Assembly (NCBI GenBank): GCA_016278265.1
Contig: JADQCE010000001.1
Location: forward strand, 434,001-498,000
DNA from: Halothiobacillus sp.
GTDB lineage: Bacteria > Pseudomonadota > Gammaproteobacteria > Halothiobacillales > Halothiobacillaceae
DNA: 64,000 nt
Direction of reading: 5' to 3'
Part shown: piece by piece, positions 37,690 to 44,695 of the stretch
How the letters are laid out: each line of letters opens with the position of its first letter
How positions within the stretch are numbered: the stretch's first letter is position 1
Program-made: the position numbers and the translations under genes
The notes under the pieces: generated by a model
Seen by the model: only the letters and a program-made list of their open reading frames with translations
What the model was told of the DNA's origin: nothing
The model's database searches: none

Positions 37690-37715
37690 AAAAAAGGCGC
37701 CAATGAGGCGCCTTT
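37690..37715 (-). terminator. Terminator or attenuator between rplT and pheS
   Basis: On the - strand AAAGGCGCC, a 5-nt loop and GGCGCCTTT run into six Ts, 54 bp after the rplT stop. It ends the rpmI-rplT message, at least partly, before pheST. Confidence 0.8.
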
Positions 37716-37768
37716 CGGGAATTCGAATGGACGACCCGTGGTCGTCCGTGATCCGAGTTCGGTCCGGA

Positions 37769-38128
37769 TCAGCCTGCCAGAGCGGTCTTCGCCTGTTCGG
37801 CCAGGGCGGCAAAGCCCGGCTTGTCGTGGACCGCGATGTCGGCGAGGACCTTGCGGTCGACCTCGACGTTGGCCTTGTTCAGGCCATCCATCATGCGGCT
37901 GTACGACAGGCCGTTGTTGCGTGCCTCGGCGTTGATGCGGGTGATCCACAGGGCGCGGAACACGCGCTTCTTCGCGCGACGGTCACGATAGGCGTACTGA
38001 CCGGCCTTGATGACCGCCTGCTTGGCAGAGCGGTAGGTACGCGAACGGGCACCGTAGTAACCCTTCGCCTTGTTCAGGACTTTCTTGTGCTTGGCATGGG
38101 CGGTAACGCCACGCTTAACTCGTGCCAT
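37769..38128 (-). CDS. rplT: 50S ribosomal protein L20
   Basis: The 119-residue basic protein starts [18 protein letters not shown] and contains the L20 signature ([20 protein letters not shown] in parts). It binds 23S rRNA early in assembly and represses its own operon in E. coli. Eleven bp after rpmI. Confidence 0.98.
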   Translation of the reverse strand: MARVKRGVTAHAKHKKVLNKAKGYYGARSRTYRSAKQAVIKAGQYAYRDRRAKKRVFRALWITRINAEARNNGLSYSRMMDGLNKANVEVDRKVLADIAVHDKPGFAALAEQAKTALAG

Positions 38129-38139
38129 GGTCTATCTCC

Positions 38140-38340
38140 TCACTTCTTGCCGTAGGGCATCATGCGCTCGACGAGCTGGACATCGGCCTCGTGAACGTAG
38201 GCCGGCGAACCGAGCTGACGCTTCCGCTTCGACGATTTCTTCGTGAGGATGTGACGCAGGTGCGACTGACGACGCTTGACGCCGCCCGCGGTAATCTTGA
38301 ACCGCTTGGCGGCCCCGCGATTAGTCTTGATCTTGGGCAT
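38140..38340 (-). CDS. rpmI: 50S ribosomal protein L35
   Basis: The 66-residue protein starts at 38340 ([14 protein letters not shown]); the TTG two codons upstream is less likely, as GGAG fits the ATG. The basic [15 protein letters not shown] core is typical. It normally follows infC; here infC is 1.9 kb away behind an opposite-strand gene and terminators. Confidence 0.97.
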   Translation of the reverse strand: MPKIKTNRGAAKRFKITAGGVKRRQSHLRHILTKKSSKRKRQLGSPAYVHEADVQLVERMMPYGKK

Positions 38341-38706
38341 GATCAACTCCAGTTCAGGTTTGTTTTTGGATATCCGGCCACGTCGGAGTGTTTAACGTGC
38401 GCGGACGATTTCACCGTTGCCTGCCCTCGAGAGTCCCGGGGCGGCGAAACGGCGCATGAGAATACCGGAGAGCGGCCTTGATCGCAATCCTTCAATGAAA
38501 AGCGCGAGGTGGGCAGTGACCCGTACAAAGGCGGCAGGCGAGCGCCGATGGGGTATCTGGATCAGGGGAAGAAGCACGGGGTGCCGTCAAAGCAGAGCAA
38601 AGGGCTATGCTTGACCGAGGGCTCGGCGAGGATCCTGCCACGCGCCGCGGTAGTCCGGGGTTGCGCAGAGCCTCACTTCCTTAATCTTCTTCCGGAGTTT
38701 TGCGAG
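38341..38706. other. Divergent region between rpmI and the HDAC-like gene (366 bp)
   Basis: No gene is supported here. It must contain new promoters for rpmI-rplT (leftward) and the HDAC-like gene (rightward), since infC is no longer joined to rpmI. The sequence just before rpmI (GGATATCC, CAAAAACAAACC) is AT-richer. I see no clear L20-type leader pseudoknot by eye. Confidence 0.4.
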
Positions 38707-39831
38707 ATGGAGAAGACCGTGCTGATTTATTACGACGCACGCATGCTGGGCCACGAGCCGTCCGGCTGGGACACCAATCACCCGGAGTGGAGTGATGCGG
38801 TCAAGGCGATGATCGCCCATCAATATCCCGAGGCCAGTCTGGAGAGCTACGCCTACCCCGAGCGCCCGGAGCGGTTGACGACAATTGTCGAGCGGGTGCA
38901 TGCCGAACCCGTCGATGGCCAGGCCTGGCGGGCCCCGATACAGGCGACGCATGCCCAGCTCCAGCGGGTCCACACGGTCGAGCATTTGGCGTATATCGAG
39001 TCGCTTGTCGGCGGCTCGGGCTGGCTGGCACAGGACACCACGGCGGTGTCCCCCGAGAGCGTGGTCGCGGCGAGGCTGGCGGCCGGTGCCGGCATCAGCG
39101 CAATCGAGGCAATCAACGCCGGTGAAGGACGCCATGCGTTCTGTCTCGTACGCCCGCCGGGGCATCATGCCTCGACCGATCACGCCAGGGGCTTTTGCCT
39201 GTACAACAACATCGCCGTGGCGGCCATGCATGCGCGGGAGTCGCTGGGCTATCGCCGTGTGATGATCTGGGACTGGGATATGCACCATGGAAACGGCACC
39301 CAGGACATATTTTACGACCAGCCCGACGTGCTGGTCGTCGACAGCCATTGCGCGGCCCCGTTCTATCCCGGGACCGGCAGGCTGGCGGAAACCGGTACGG
39401 GGGCCGGGCTGGGCTATCACCTGAACGTACCCTATCCCACGGGGAGCGGCAACGCGGCGCTGTTTGATGTGTTCGAGCAGGTGGTTCGCCCGGCGGCGCG
39501 GGCGTTCCGGCCCGAACTTATCCTGATTTCCGCCGGTTTTGACTGCCACTATCTGGACCAGATCTGTGCCATGGACGAAACCGGCTTTGCGGCCCTGACG
39601 CAGCGCGTCTGCGCACTGGCGCATGAGCTTTGCGACGATCGACTGGTGATGATGCTTGAAGGTGGCTACAACGCCCAGGCCCTGTCGGACAGCGCGCATG
39701 CCACCATCCGTGCGCTTGCTGGCCACACGATTACAGAGGTCAATGTCTTGCCCGAGGACGAAGGTCGTGCCGCGGTGGCCGAGGCGGCGCGATTCCATGC
39801 CGGCACCATTGCCGCGCTCGGTGGGCAGTAG
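38707..39831 (+). CDS. Histone deacetylase family (acetylpolyamine/acetoin-type) hydrolase
   Basis: The 374-residue protein starts at 38707 (MEKTVLIYY); the frame extends upstream to 38509 without conserved sequence. Zinc-dependent HDAC motifs are intact: YPERPERL, VRPPGHHAS, FCLYNNIAVAA, WDWDMHHGNGTQDIFY (Asp/His ligands), SAGFDCH and MLEGGYN. Bacterial members deacetylate polyamines or other small amides, or act on proteins. The gene sits in opposite orientation inside the thrS-infC/rpmI-rplT-pheST cluster, an unusual location. Confidence 0.9.
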   Translation: MEKTVLIYYDARMLGHEPSGWDTNHPEWSDAVKAMIAHQYPEASLESYAYPERPERLTTIVERVHAEPVDGQAWRAPIQATHAQLQRVHTVEHLAYIESLVGGSGWLAQDTTAVSPESVVAARLAAGAGISAIEAINAGEGRHAFCLVRPPGHHASTDHARGFCLYNNIAVAAMHARESLGYRRVMIWDWDMHHGNGTQDIFYDQPDVLVVDSHCAAPFYPGTGRLAETGTGAGLGYHLNVPYPTGSGNAALFDVFEQVVRPAARAFRPELILISAGFDCHYLDQICAMDETGFAALTQRVCALAHELCDDRLVMMLEGGYNAQALSDSAHATIRALAGHTITEVNVLPEDEGRAAVAEAARFHAGTIAALGGQ

Positions 39832-39885
39832 CTGGTGGCATCAAGCGTCGCCGGGGCGAAACCCGGTTGATCGTGTCCGGCAAAC

Positions 39886-39911
39886 AAAAACCCGCCGAGT
39901 GGGCGGGTTCC
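39886..39911 (-). terminator. Terminator facing the 3' end of the HDAC-like gene
   Basis: On the - strand AACCCGCCC, loop, GGCGGGTTTTTGTTT is a good Rho-independent terminator. It lies downstream of the rnk remnant and was probably its terminator; it now also insulates infC from the HDAC-like gene. Confidence 0.75.
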
Positions 39912-39983
39912 ACGAGTCAATGAGCAGGGTGTCGGTCGGGCCTCGGCTTTTTTCGTGGTTCCCTTGGCAAGACCGAACCAGCC

Positions 39984-40153
39984 TGGCGGCTCCCTTTGTC
40001 GGTGGTAGTCGCCGGCGCGCTCGGGTTGGTAGAGCACTTCCTCGATGCGCACCTGGAGCCTGCCACCGCCGGGGCGCGGTCAGTCCATTTCGTCGTCCTC
40101 CGACAGCCCGATCAGGGCGCTGCCGATGGGCGCGAGGCCAGTGGGGGTGATGT
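39984..40153 (-). pseudogene. Remnant of rnk (nucleoside diphosphate kinase regulator)
   Basis: Leftward translation gives YITPTGLAPIGSALIGLSEDDEMD, a stop, then PRPGGGRLQVRIEEVLYQPERAGDY. This matches the C-terminal GreA/GreB-like domain of Rnk, where the stop position is a conserved Trp (TGG changed to TGA at 40080-40082). The N-terminal two thirds are missing, cut by the infC terminator. The normal end of the gene has also lost its stop codon. It is a non-functional fragment. Confidence 0.75.
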
Positions 40154-40180
40154 AAAAAACCCCGCCGCAATGCGACGGGG
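40154..40180 (-). terminator. Terminator of infC
   Basis: On the - strand CCCCGTCGC, a 3-nt loop and GCGGCGGGG (one G-U pair) are followed by TTTTTT. It lies 42 bp after the infC stop and separates infC from the rpmI genes. Confidence 0.85.
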
Positions 40181-40221
40181 TCGTTGGCAGGTCAATCGCC
40201 CGGAGGCGAGATGACGTTGCG

Positions 40222-40767
40222 CTACCGGCTTGCCCGTGGTGCCATCACCATGGTGGCCTGACGGCCTTCCATGCGCGGCCTTTGCTCGACGGCAGCCAGC
40301 TCCGACAGATCTCCCTCGATTCGAGAAAGCAGTTCGGCACCCAGATCTCGGTGGGCCATCTCTCGACCGCGGAAACGCAGGGTGATCTTCACCTTGTCGC
40401 CGGCCTCGAGGAAGCGAGTCGCATTACGCAGCTTGACCTGGTAGTCGTGATCTTCCGTGCCGGGACGGAATTTCACTTCCTTGATCTCGATGTGCTTCTG
40501 CTTCTTCTTCGCCTCGTTCGCCTTCTTGCTCTGCTGATACTTGAACTTGCCGAAGTCCATGATCTTGCAGACAGGCGGTTTGGCGGTCGGTGAGACCTCT
40601 ACCAAGTCCAAGGCGGCGTCCTGAGCTCGGCTCATTGCCTCATCCGTGGGGACGACTCCGACCTGTTCGCCGTTTTCGTCGACCAATCGGACTTCCCGAA
40701 CGTTGATTTGATCATTGATCCTGGGGTCGTTGCTGTTGCTGCGACCCGCTCCGCGTTGTTGAGCGAT
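40222..40767 (-). CDS. infC: Translation initiation factor IF-3 with an ATC start codon
   Basis: Upstream of the first ATG/GTG the frame stays open and encodes the conserved N-terminus ([28 protein letters not shown]). A strong GGAGGG sits 7 nt before an ATC codon at 40765-40767, so translation most likely starts there, giving 181 residues, the normal length (E. coli IF3 has 180). IF3 keeps subunits apart and rejects non-standard start codons, and its own gene characteristically uses AUU or AUC for autoregulation. The C-terminal domain has [20 protein letters not shown] and [17 protein letters not shown]. It follows thrS by 135 bp. Confidence 0.93.
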   Translation of the reverse strand: MAQQRGAGRSNSNDPRINDQINVREVRLVDENGEQVGVVPTDEAMSRAQDAALDLVEVSPTAKPPVCKIMDFGKFKYQQSKKANEAKKKQKHIEIKEVKFRPGTEDHDYQVKLRNATRFLEAGDKVKITLRFRGREMAHRDLGAELLSRIEGDLSELAAVEQRPRMEGRQATMVMAPRASR

Positions 40768-40902
40768 GTTCGTACCCTCCAGTCAGGTTTGAACCGAATA
40801 GTACCCCGAAAAGCCATCGGCCCGGGGCGATGTTGCGAAAATTAGCACACAAGCCACGGTCGTTGCCAACCGCGGCGCGTTTTAGCAGGGTTGAATGCCG
40901 CC

Positions 40903-42810
40903 TTAACGATGCTCGCTGATCTCGCCCTTGAGGCGCTCGATCAACTCGTCGACCTTGATCGAGCCCAGATCCTCGCCCGAGCGGGTGCGCACGGAGACCG
41001 AATCGGTGTCGATCTCGCGGTCGCCGGCGACCAGCAGGTAGGGCACGCGTTCGAGGGTGTGCTCGCGGATCTTGAAGCCGACCTTCTCATTGCGTAGATC
41101 GGCTTGCGCTCGCAGGCCGGCGTCCTTGAGGCGCTCGGCCACTGCATCGACGTACTCGGCGTGCTTGTCGGTGATGCCCATGGTGACGGCCTGCGTCGGG
41201 GCGAGCCACAGCGGCATCTGGCCGGCGTGATGCTCGATCAGGATGCCGATGAAACGCTCCATCGAGCCGACGATGGCGCGGTGGAGCATGACCGGGTGCT
41301 GGCGCTCGCTGTGCTCGTCGATGTAGGTCGCGCCCAGGCGCTCGGGCATCATGAAATCCACCTGGATGGTGCCCAGCTGCCAGGTCCGGCCGATGGCATC
41401 GCTCAAGTGGTATTCGATCTTCGGGCCGTAGAAGGCGCCTTCACCCGGCAGTTCCTCCCACTGGACGTCGGCGGCGCGCAGCGCGCTACGCAGCGCTTCT
41501 TCCGCCTCGTCCCAGACCTCGTCGGCACCCATGCGCTTTTCCGGACGGGTGGCGATCTTTACCTGCACGTCGGTGAAACCGAAGGTCTCGTAGACCCCCA
41601 GTGCCTGGCCGTGGAAGGCGCGCACCTCCGGCTCGATCTGCTTCTCGGTACAGAAGATGTGGCCGTCGTCCTGGGTGAAACCGCGCACTCGCAGGATGCC
41701 GTGCAGCGCGCCCGAGGGCTCGTTGCGGTGGCAGGAGCCGAACTCGCCGTAGCGGATCGGCAGGTCGCGGTAGCTGTGCAGGCCGTGGTTGAACACCTGG
41801 ACGTGGCCCGGGCAGTTCATCGGCTTGACCGCGTAGGTGCGCTTCTCCGACTCGGTGAAGAACATGTTCTCCTGGTAGTTGTCCCAGTGGCCGGACTTCT
41901 TCCACAGGGACACGTCCAGGATCTGCGGGCACTTGATCTCGTCATAGCCCGAGCGCTTGTAGACGCCGCGCATGTAGGATTCGATCACCTGCCAGATGGC
42001 CCAGCCACGCGGGTGCCAGAAGACCAGGCCCGGCGCCTCGTCCTGAAAGTGGAACAGGTCGAGCTGCTTGCCCAGGCGGCGGTGGTCGCGCTTCTCGGCC
42101 TCTTCGCGCTGCTTGAGATAGCGCTTGAGCTCCTTGTCGGACGCGAACGCCGTGCCGTAGACGCGGGTGAGCATCTCGTTGTCCGAGTCCCCGCGCCAGT
42201 AGGCACCGGCCACCTTCAGCAGCTTGAAGGCCTTGAGCTTGTTGGTGTGCGGCACGTGCGGGCCGCGGCAGAGATCGGTGAAGTCGCCCTGGGTATAGAT
42301 GGAGAGCTCTTGCTCACCCGGGATGTCCTTGATGATCTCGACCTTGTAGTCCTCGCCCAGGTCCTTGAAGAAGCGCACGGCATCGTCGCGCTCCATCACA
42401 CGGCGCTCGAGCTCGTCGCCCTCGCTGGCAAGCTCGCGCATGCGGGTCTCGATCTTCTCGAGGTCCTCGTCATTGAAGGGCCGGTCGAAGGCGAAGTCGT
42501 AGTAGAAGCCCTGGTCGATGACCGGGCCGATGGTGACCTGCGCCTCGGGGTAGAGCTGCTTGACCGCTTGGGCCATCAGGTGGGCGGTGGAGTGGCGGAT
42601 GATCTCGACGCCCTCCTGATCCTTCGCCGTGACGATGGCGATGTCCGCATCGTTCTCGACGGTGCGCGACAGATCGACGAGCTTGCCGTCGATCTTGCCG
42701 GCAACCGCGGCCTTGGCCAGGCCCGGACCGATGTCCGAGGCGACCTCGGCGAGCGAAACCGGGTGGTCGAACGTGCGCTGACTGCCGTCGGGTAGCGTAA
42801 TAGTCGGCAT
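40903..42810 (-). CDS. thrS: Threonyl-tRNA synthetase
   Basis: The 635-residue class II synthetase starts at 42810 ([17 protein letters not shown] domain); the extra frame to 42918 is not conserved. It shows the SAD/editing domain ([20 protein letters not shown], HxxxH zinc-like), motif 2 ([18 protein letters not shown]) and motif 3 ([18 protein letters not shown]), with zinc ligands including the Cys in [12 protein letters not shown]. The anticodon-binding domain is at the C-terminus. First gene of the thrS-infC pair. Confidence 0.98.
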   Translation of the reverse strand: MPTITLPDGSQRTFDHPVSLAEVASDIGPGLAKAAVAGKIDGKLVDLSRTVENDADIAIVTAKDQEGVEIIRHSTAHLMAQAVKQLYPEAQVTIGPVIDQGFYYDFAFDRPFNDEDLEKIETRMRELASEGDELERRVMERDDAVRFFKDLGEDYKVEIIKDIPGEQELSIYTQGDFTDLCRGPHVPHTNKLKAFKLLKVAGAYWRGDSDNEMLTRVYGTAFASDKELKRYLKQREEAEKRDHRRLGKQLDLFHFQDEAPGLVFWHPRGWAIWQVIESYMRGVYKRSGYDEIKCPQILDVSLWKKSGHWDNYQENMFFTESEKRTYAVKPMNCPGHVQVFNHGLHSYRDLPIRYGEFGSCHRNEPSGALHGILRVRGFTQDDGHIFCTEKQIEPEVRAFHGQALGVYETFGFTDVQVKIATRPEKRMGADEVWDEAEEALRSALRAADVQWEELPGEGAFYGPKIEYHLSDAIGRTWQLGTIQVDFMMPERLGATYIDEHSERQHPVMLHRAIVGSMERFIGILIEHHAGQMPLWLAPTQAVTMGITDKHAEYVDAVAERLKDAGLRAQADLRNEKVGFKIREHTLERVPYLLVAGDREIDTDSVSVRTRSGEDLGSIKVDELIERLKGEISEHR

Positions 42811-43095
42811 GTGCCCTCCTGAAAAGCACTTGGGATGCCAGTGGCGGGCCCTACCAAAGCCCGCGTTTGCATCCGTGTGGGTCGAAGGGTGCGGACAGCA
42901 TGGACCGTCGTGGCGCACCCGGGTAGCGGTGTTTTTAGGGCCGAAATCATACCAGAGCAGGGCGCGGCCGGGGAGGGCGATCGGCCGGTTTCAGGGGGTG
43001 CCTTGGCTCGTGCGTGCCCAGCGGAAGAGGCTGGTCATCTGTGCTTGGGGCAAGGACCCGTCGACAACCACCGACGGGTTCGCCAGTCGCACACG

Positions 43096-43129
43096 AAAAA
43101 GCCCGGCGAGCATGATGCTGCCGGGCTTT
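43096..43129. terminator. Terminator downstream of the tRNA-Val 3' fragment
   Basis: AAAGCCCGGC/GCCGGGCTTT arms with an imperfect upper stem, A-run on the left and T-run on the right, so usable both ways. It follows the tRNA 3' end by 6 bp in the - direction, so it was the terminator of the tRNA gene and may also end a rightward transcript. Confidence 0.75.
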
Positions 43130-43135
43130 CAATGT

Positions 43136-43180
43136 TGGTAGGCGCGATTGGATTCGAACCAACGACCCCCACCATGTCAA
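43136..43180 (-). other. Prophage attachment site (attL): 3' part of tRNA-Val(GAC)
   Basis: On the - strand the sequence from TTGACAT (anticodon loop, anticodon GAC) through GGTGG, the variable loop, GGTTCGAATCC (T arm) and the acceptor end CGCGCCTACCA is the 3' half of tRNA-Val. The 5' arm of the anticodon stem does not pair (TGACT instead of CCACC), so the tRNA breaks at the anticodon loop and cannot be functional. The integrase gene begins 120 bp further on. Phage integration normally leaves the complete tRNA at the other end (outside this window). Confidence 0.85.
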
Positions 43181-43301
43181 AGTCATGCCCAGTCGGCGCT
43201 AAGTGACTGTGACGGCGTGTAAATGGCCCTTTTCAGGCGGCCACCTAGGGTGCAATGAGGGGCATGCAGGATCAACGAGATACACGCGTTTTTTGGAACG
43301 C

Positions 43302-44654
43302 TCAGCGCAGCGTGTCGAGGGCGAGGTCGGCGCGGACTGGGATGTAGTGGTCGTCGGTTAGGGCCTGGCGGCCGGACTCGAGGTAGATCTCGGTGGTCTT
43401 CTTGTCGCTGTGGGTCATCAGGGATTGGATGTAGTCCTTGGCGTAGCCCTGCTGCTCGTAGATCCGCGCGCCCAGGCTGCGGATCTCGTGGAAGGACGGC
43501 TGCTCATTGGCCGGGAGGTCGTCGAACAGGCCCGTTTCCTCGCGCAGGCGTTTGAAGGTGCGCGTGAGGTGGTTGGGCGTGACCTGGCTCCAGTGCTTCT
43601 TCGCGGCCATCTGGTCGCGCTTCATCTTCGCCGGGCGGTAATGGACGATGAACGGCGAGGCGATGCCCGACGCTCGCGCCCGGCCGATGATCTCGCCCAG
43701 CTGCTCGGTCATGCGGATCCGGATGAAGGCCATTTCCGAGATCTCGTCGGTTTTCTCGCGGATGAAGTACAGGTGATCGTCGCGCTGGTCGTCGAAGCGC
43801 ACGTGGGCGATCTCGTTGCGCCCCTGCAGCGTCACCAGGGCGAGTTCCATGGCGATCTGGAACCACGCCGGCGCGCGCTCGTGAATGGCCCAGAACTGAT
43901 CGATCTCAAGGCGCTGGCGCTTGCGGCGGTTGGCCTCGATCCGCTTGGACTGGTTGCGGGGCAGGGTGGCCTCGGGCTCGTTGTCGTCGACGTAGCCGCG
44001 GGCGATCGCGAAGCGCCACAGGTCGATCAATCTCGTCCTGTGTTTGTTGTAGGAATCCGCGCTGGGCAGCTTGGCCAGCCAGTCGCCTATCTCCGTGCGC
44101 GTGAGCCCGCGGATCATCCGCTGGCCGAACTCGCGCTGATAGCGGCGGTAGTAGCCCAGGTAGTTGGAGAGCGTGCGCTGGCTCAGCGCCTGATTGGGCA
44201 GGTAGTCGGTGATGAACTCGCCGACCACCTCGGAGACGGTCTTCTCGCCGGTCTCCAGCACGCGGGCGACGAGATCCGCCTCCTTGTCTAGGATGCGGTT
44301 GAGCTTGCGCGCCGCGGCGTTCGCCCGCGCCTTCTCCTGGCCAAGGGACTTCCAGCGGCCGGATTGCGGGTTGCGGTACTGGTACGCCCGGCCGTTGAAA
44401 TAGAGGTTGTCCTCGAGGTCGGCATTCTTGCCGAGACGTCGCCTGCCCACGTTCGTATCCCGCAACACACCGTCGACCAGCGAATCGCCGGTCAACGCGG
44501 TGAACTCATCCAGATCCACGAACCGGTTATCCCCGATTCGCCGGGCACCCTCGATCCGGCCCTCATCGAACCACTTGCGCAGCGTGCGCGGGTCCGGGGC
44601 CGATCCCGGGGTGAATACCACCCGTCGGAACTCGGAAAGGTCCGCCAGTTTCAT
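43302..44654 (-). CDS. int: Prophage tyrosine integrase with excisionase-like N-terminus
   Basis: The 450-residue recombinase has catalytic Arg (ALVTLQGRNEIAH), the second box HEIRSLGARIY, His in MTHSDKKTTEIY and the nucleophilic Tyr in EIYLESGRQ. A core-binding domain spans about residues 130-230, and an arm-binding segment around NLYFNGRAYQYRNPQSGRWKS. The first 55 residues (RTLRKWFDEGRIEGARRIGDNRFVDLDEF) look like a MerR/Xis winged helix, an unusual fusion. The start is unclear: ATG 44654 or TTG 44675. Lying directly beside attL supports its role as integrase for this element. Confidence 0.9.
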   Translation of the reverse strand: MKLADLSEFRRVVFTPGSAPDPRTLRKWFDEGRIEGARRIGDNRFVDLDEFTALTGDSLVDGVLRDTNVGRRRLGKNADLEDNLYFNGRAYQYRNPQSGRWKSLGQEKARANAAARKLNRILDKEADLVARVLETGEKTVSEVVGEFITDYLPNQALSQRTLSNYLGYYRRYQREFGQRMIRGLTRTEIGDWLAKLPSADSYNKHRTRLIDLWRFAIARGYVDDNEPEATLPRNQSKRIEANRRKRQRLEIDQFWAIHERAPAWFQIAMELALVTLQGRNEIAHVRFDDQRDDHLYFIREKTDEISEMAFIRIRMTEQLGEIIGRARASGIASPFIVHYRPAKMKRDQMAAKKHWSQVTPNHLTRTFKRLREETGLFDDLPANEQPSFHEIRSLGARIYEQQGYAKDYIQSLMTHSDKKTTEIYLESGRQALTDDHYIPVRADLALDTLR

Positions 44655-44695
44655 GGGAGCGTGGGGCGTTGGCAACGTGCGCGAGGTTCAGGCGC

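Noticed and set aside
39666-40052. 128-residue leftward frame starting MRIEEVLYQPERAGDY
   Set aside because: Its first part is the end of the rnk remnant; the rest runs through a terminator and antisense to the HDAC-like gene.
40222-40686. Shorter infC starting at GTG 40686
   Set aside because: Would remove the conserved N-terminal IF3 residues and has no Shine-Dalgarno; the ATC at 40767 fits better.
41104-42795. 563-codon open frame antisense to thrS
   Set aside because: thrS is intact and conserved; the antisense frame is a codon-bias shadow.
43136-43220. A complete tRNA-Val gene
   Set aside because: The 5' half and the anticodon-stem pairing are absent; only the 3' part remains.
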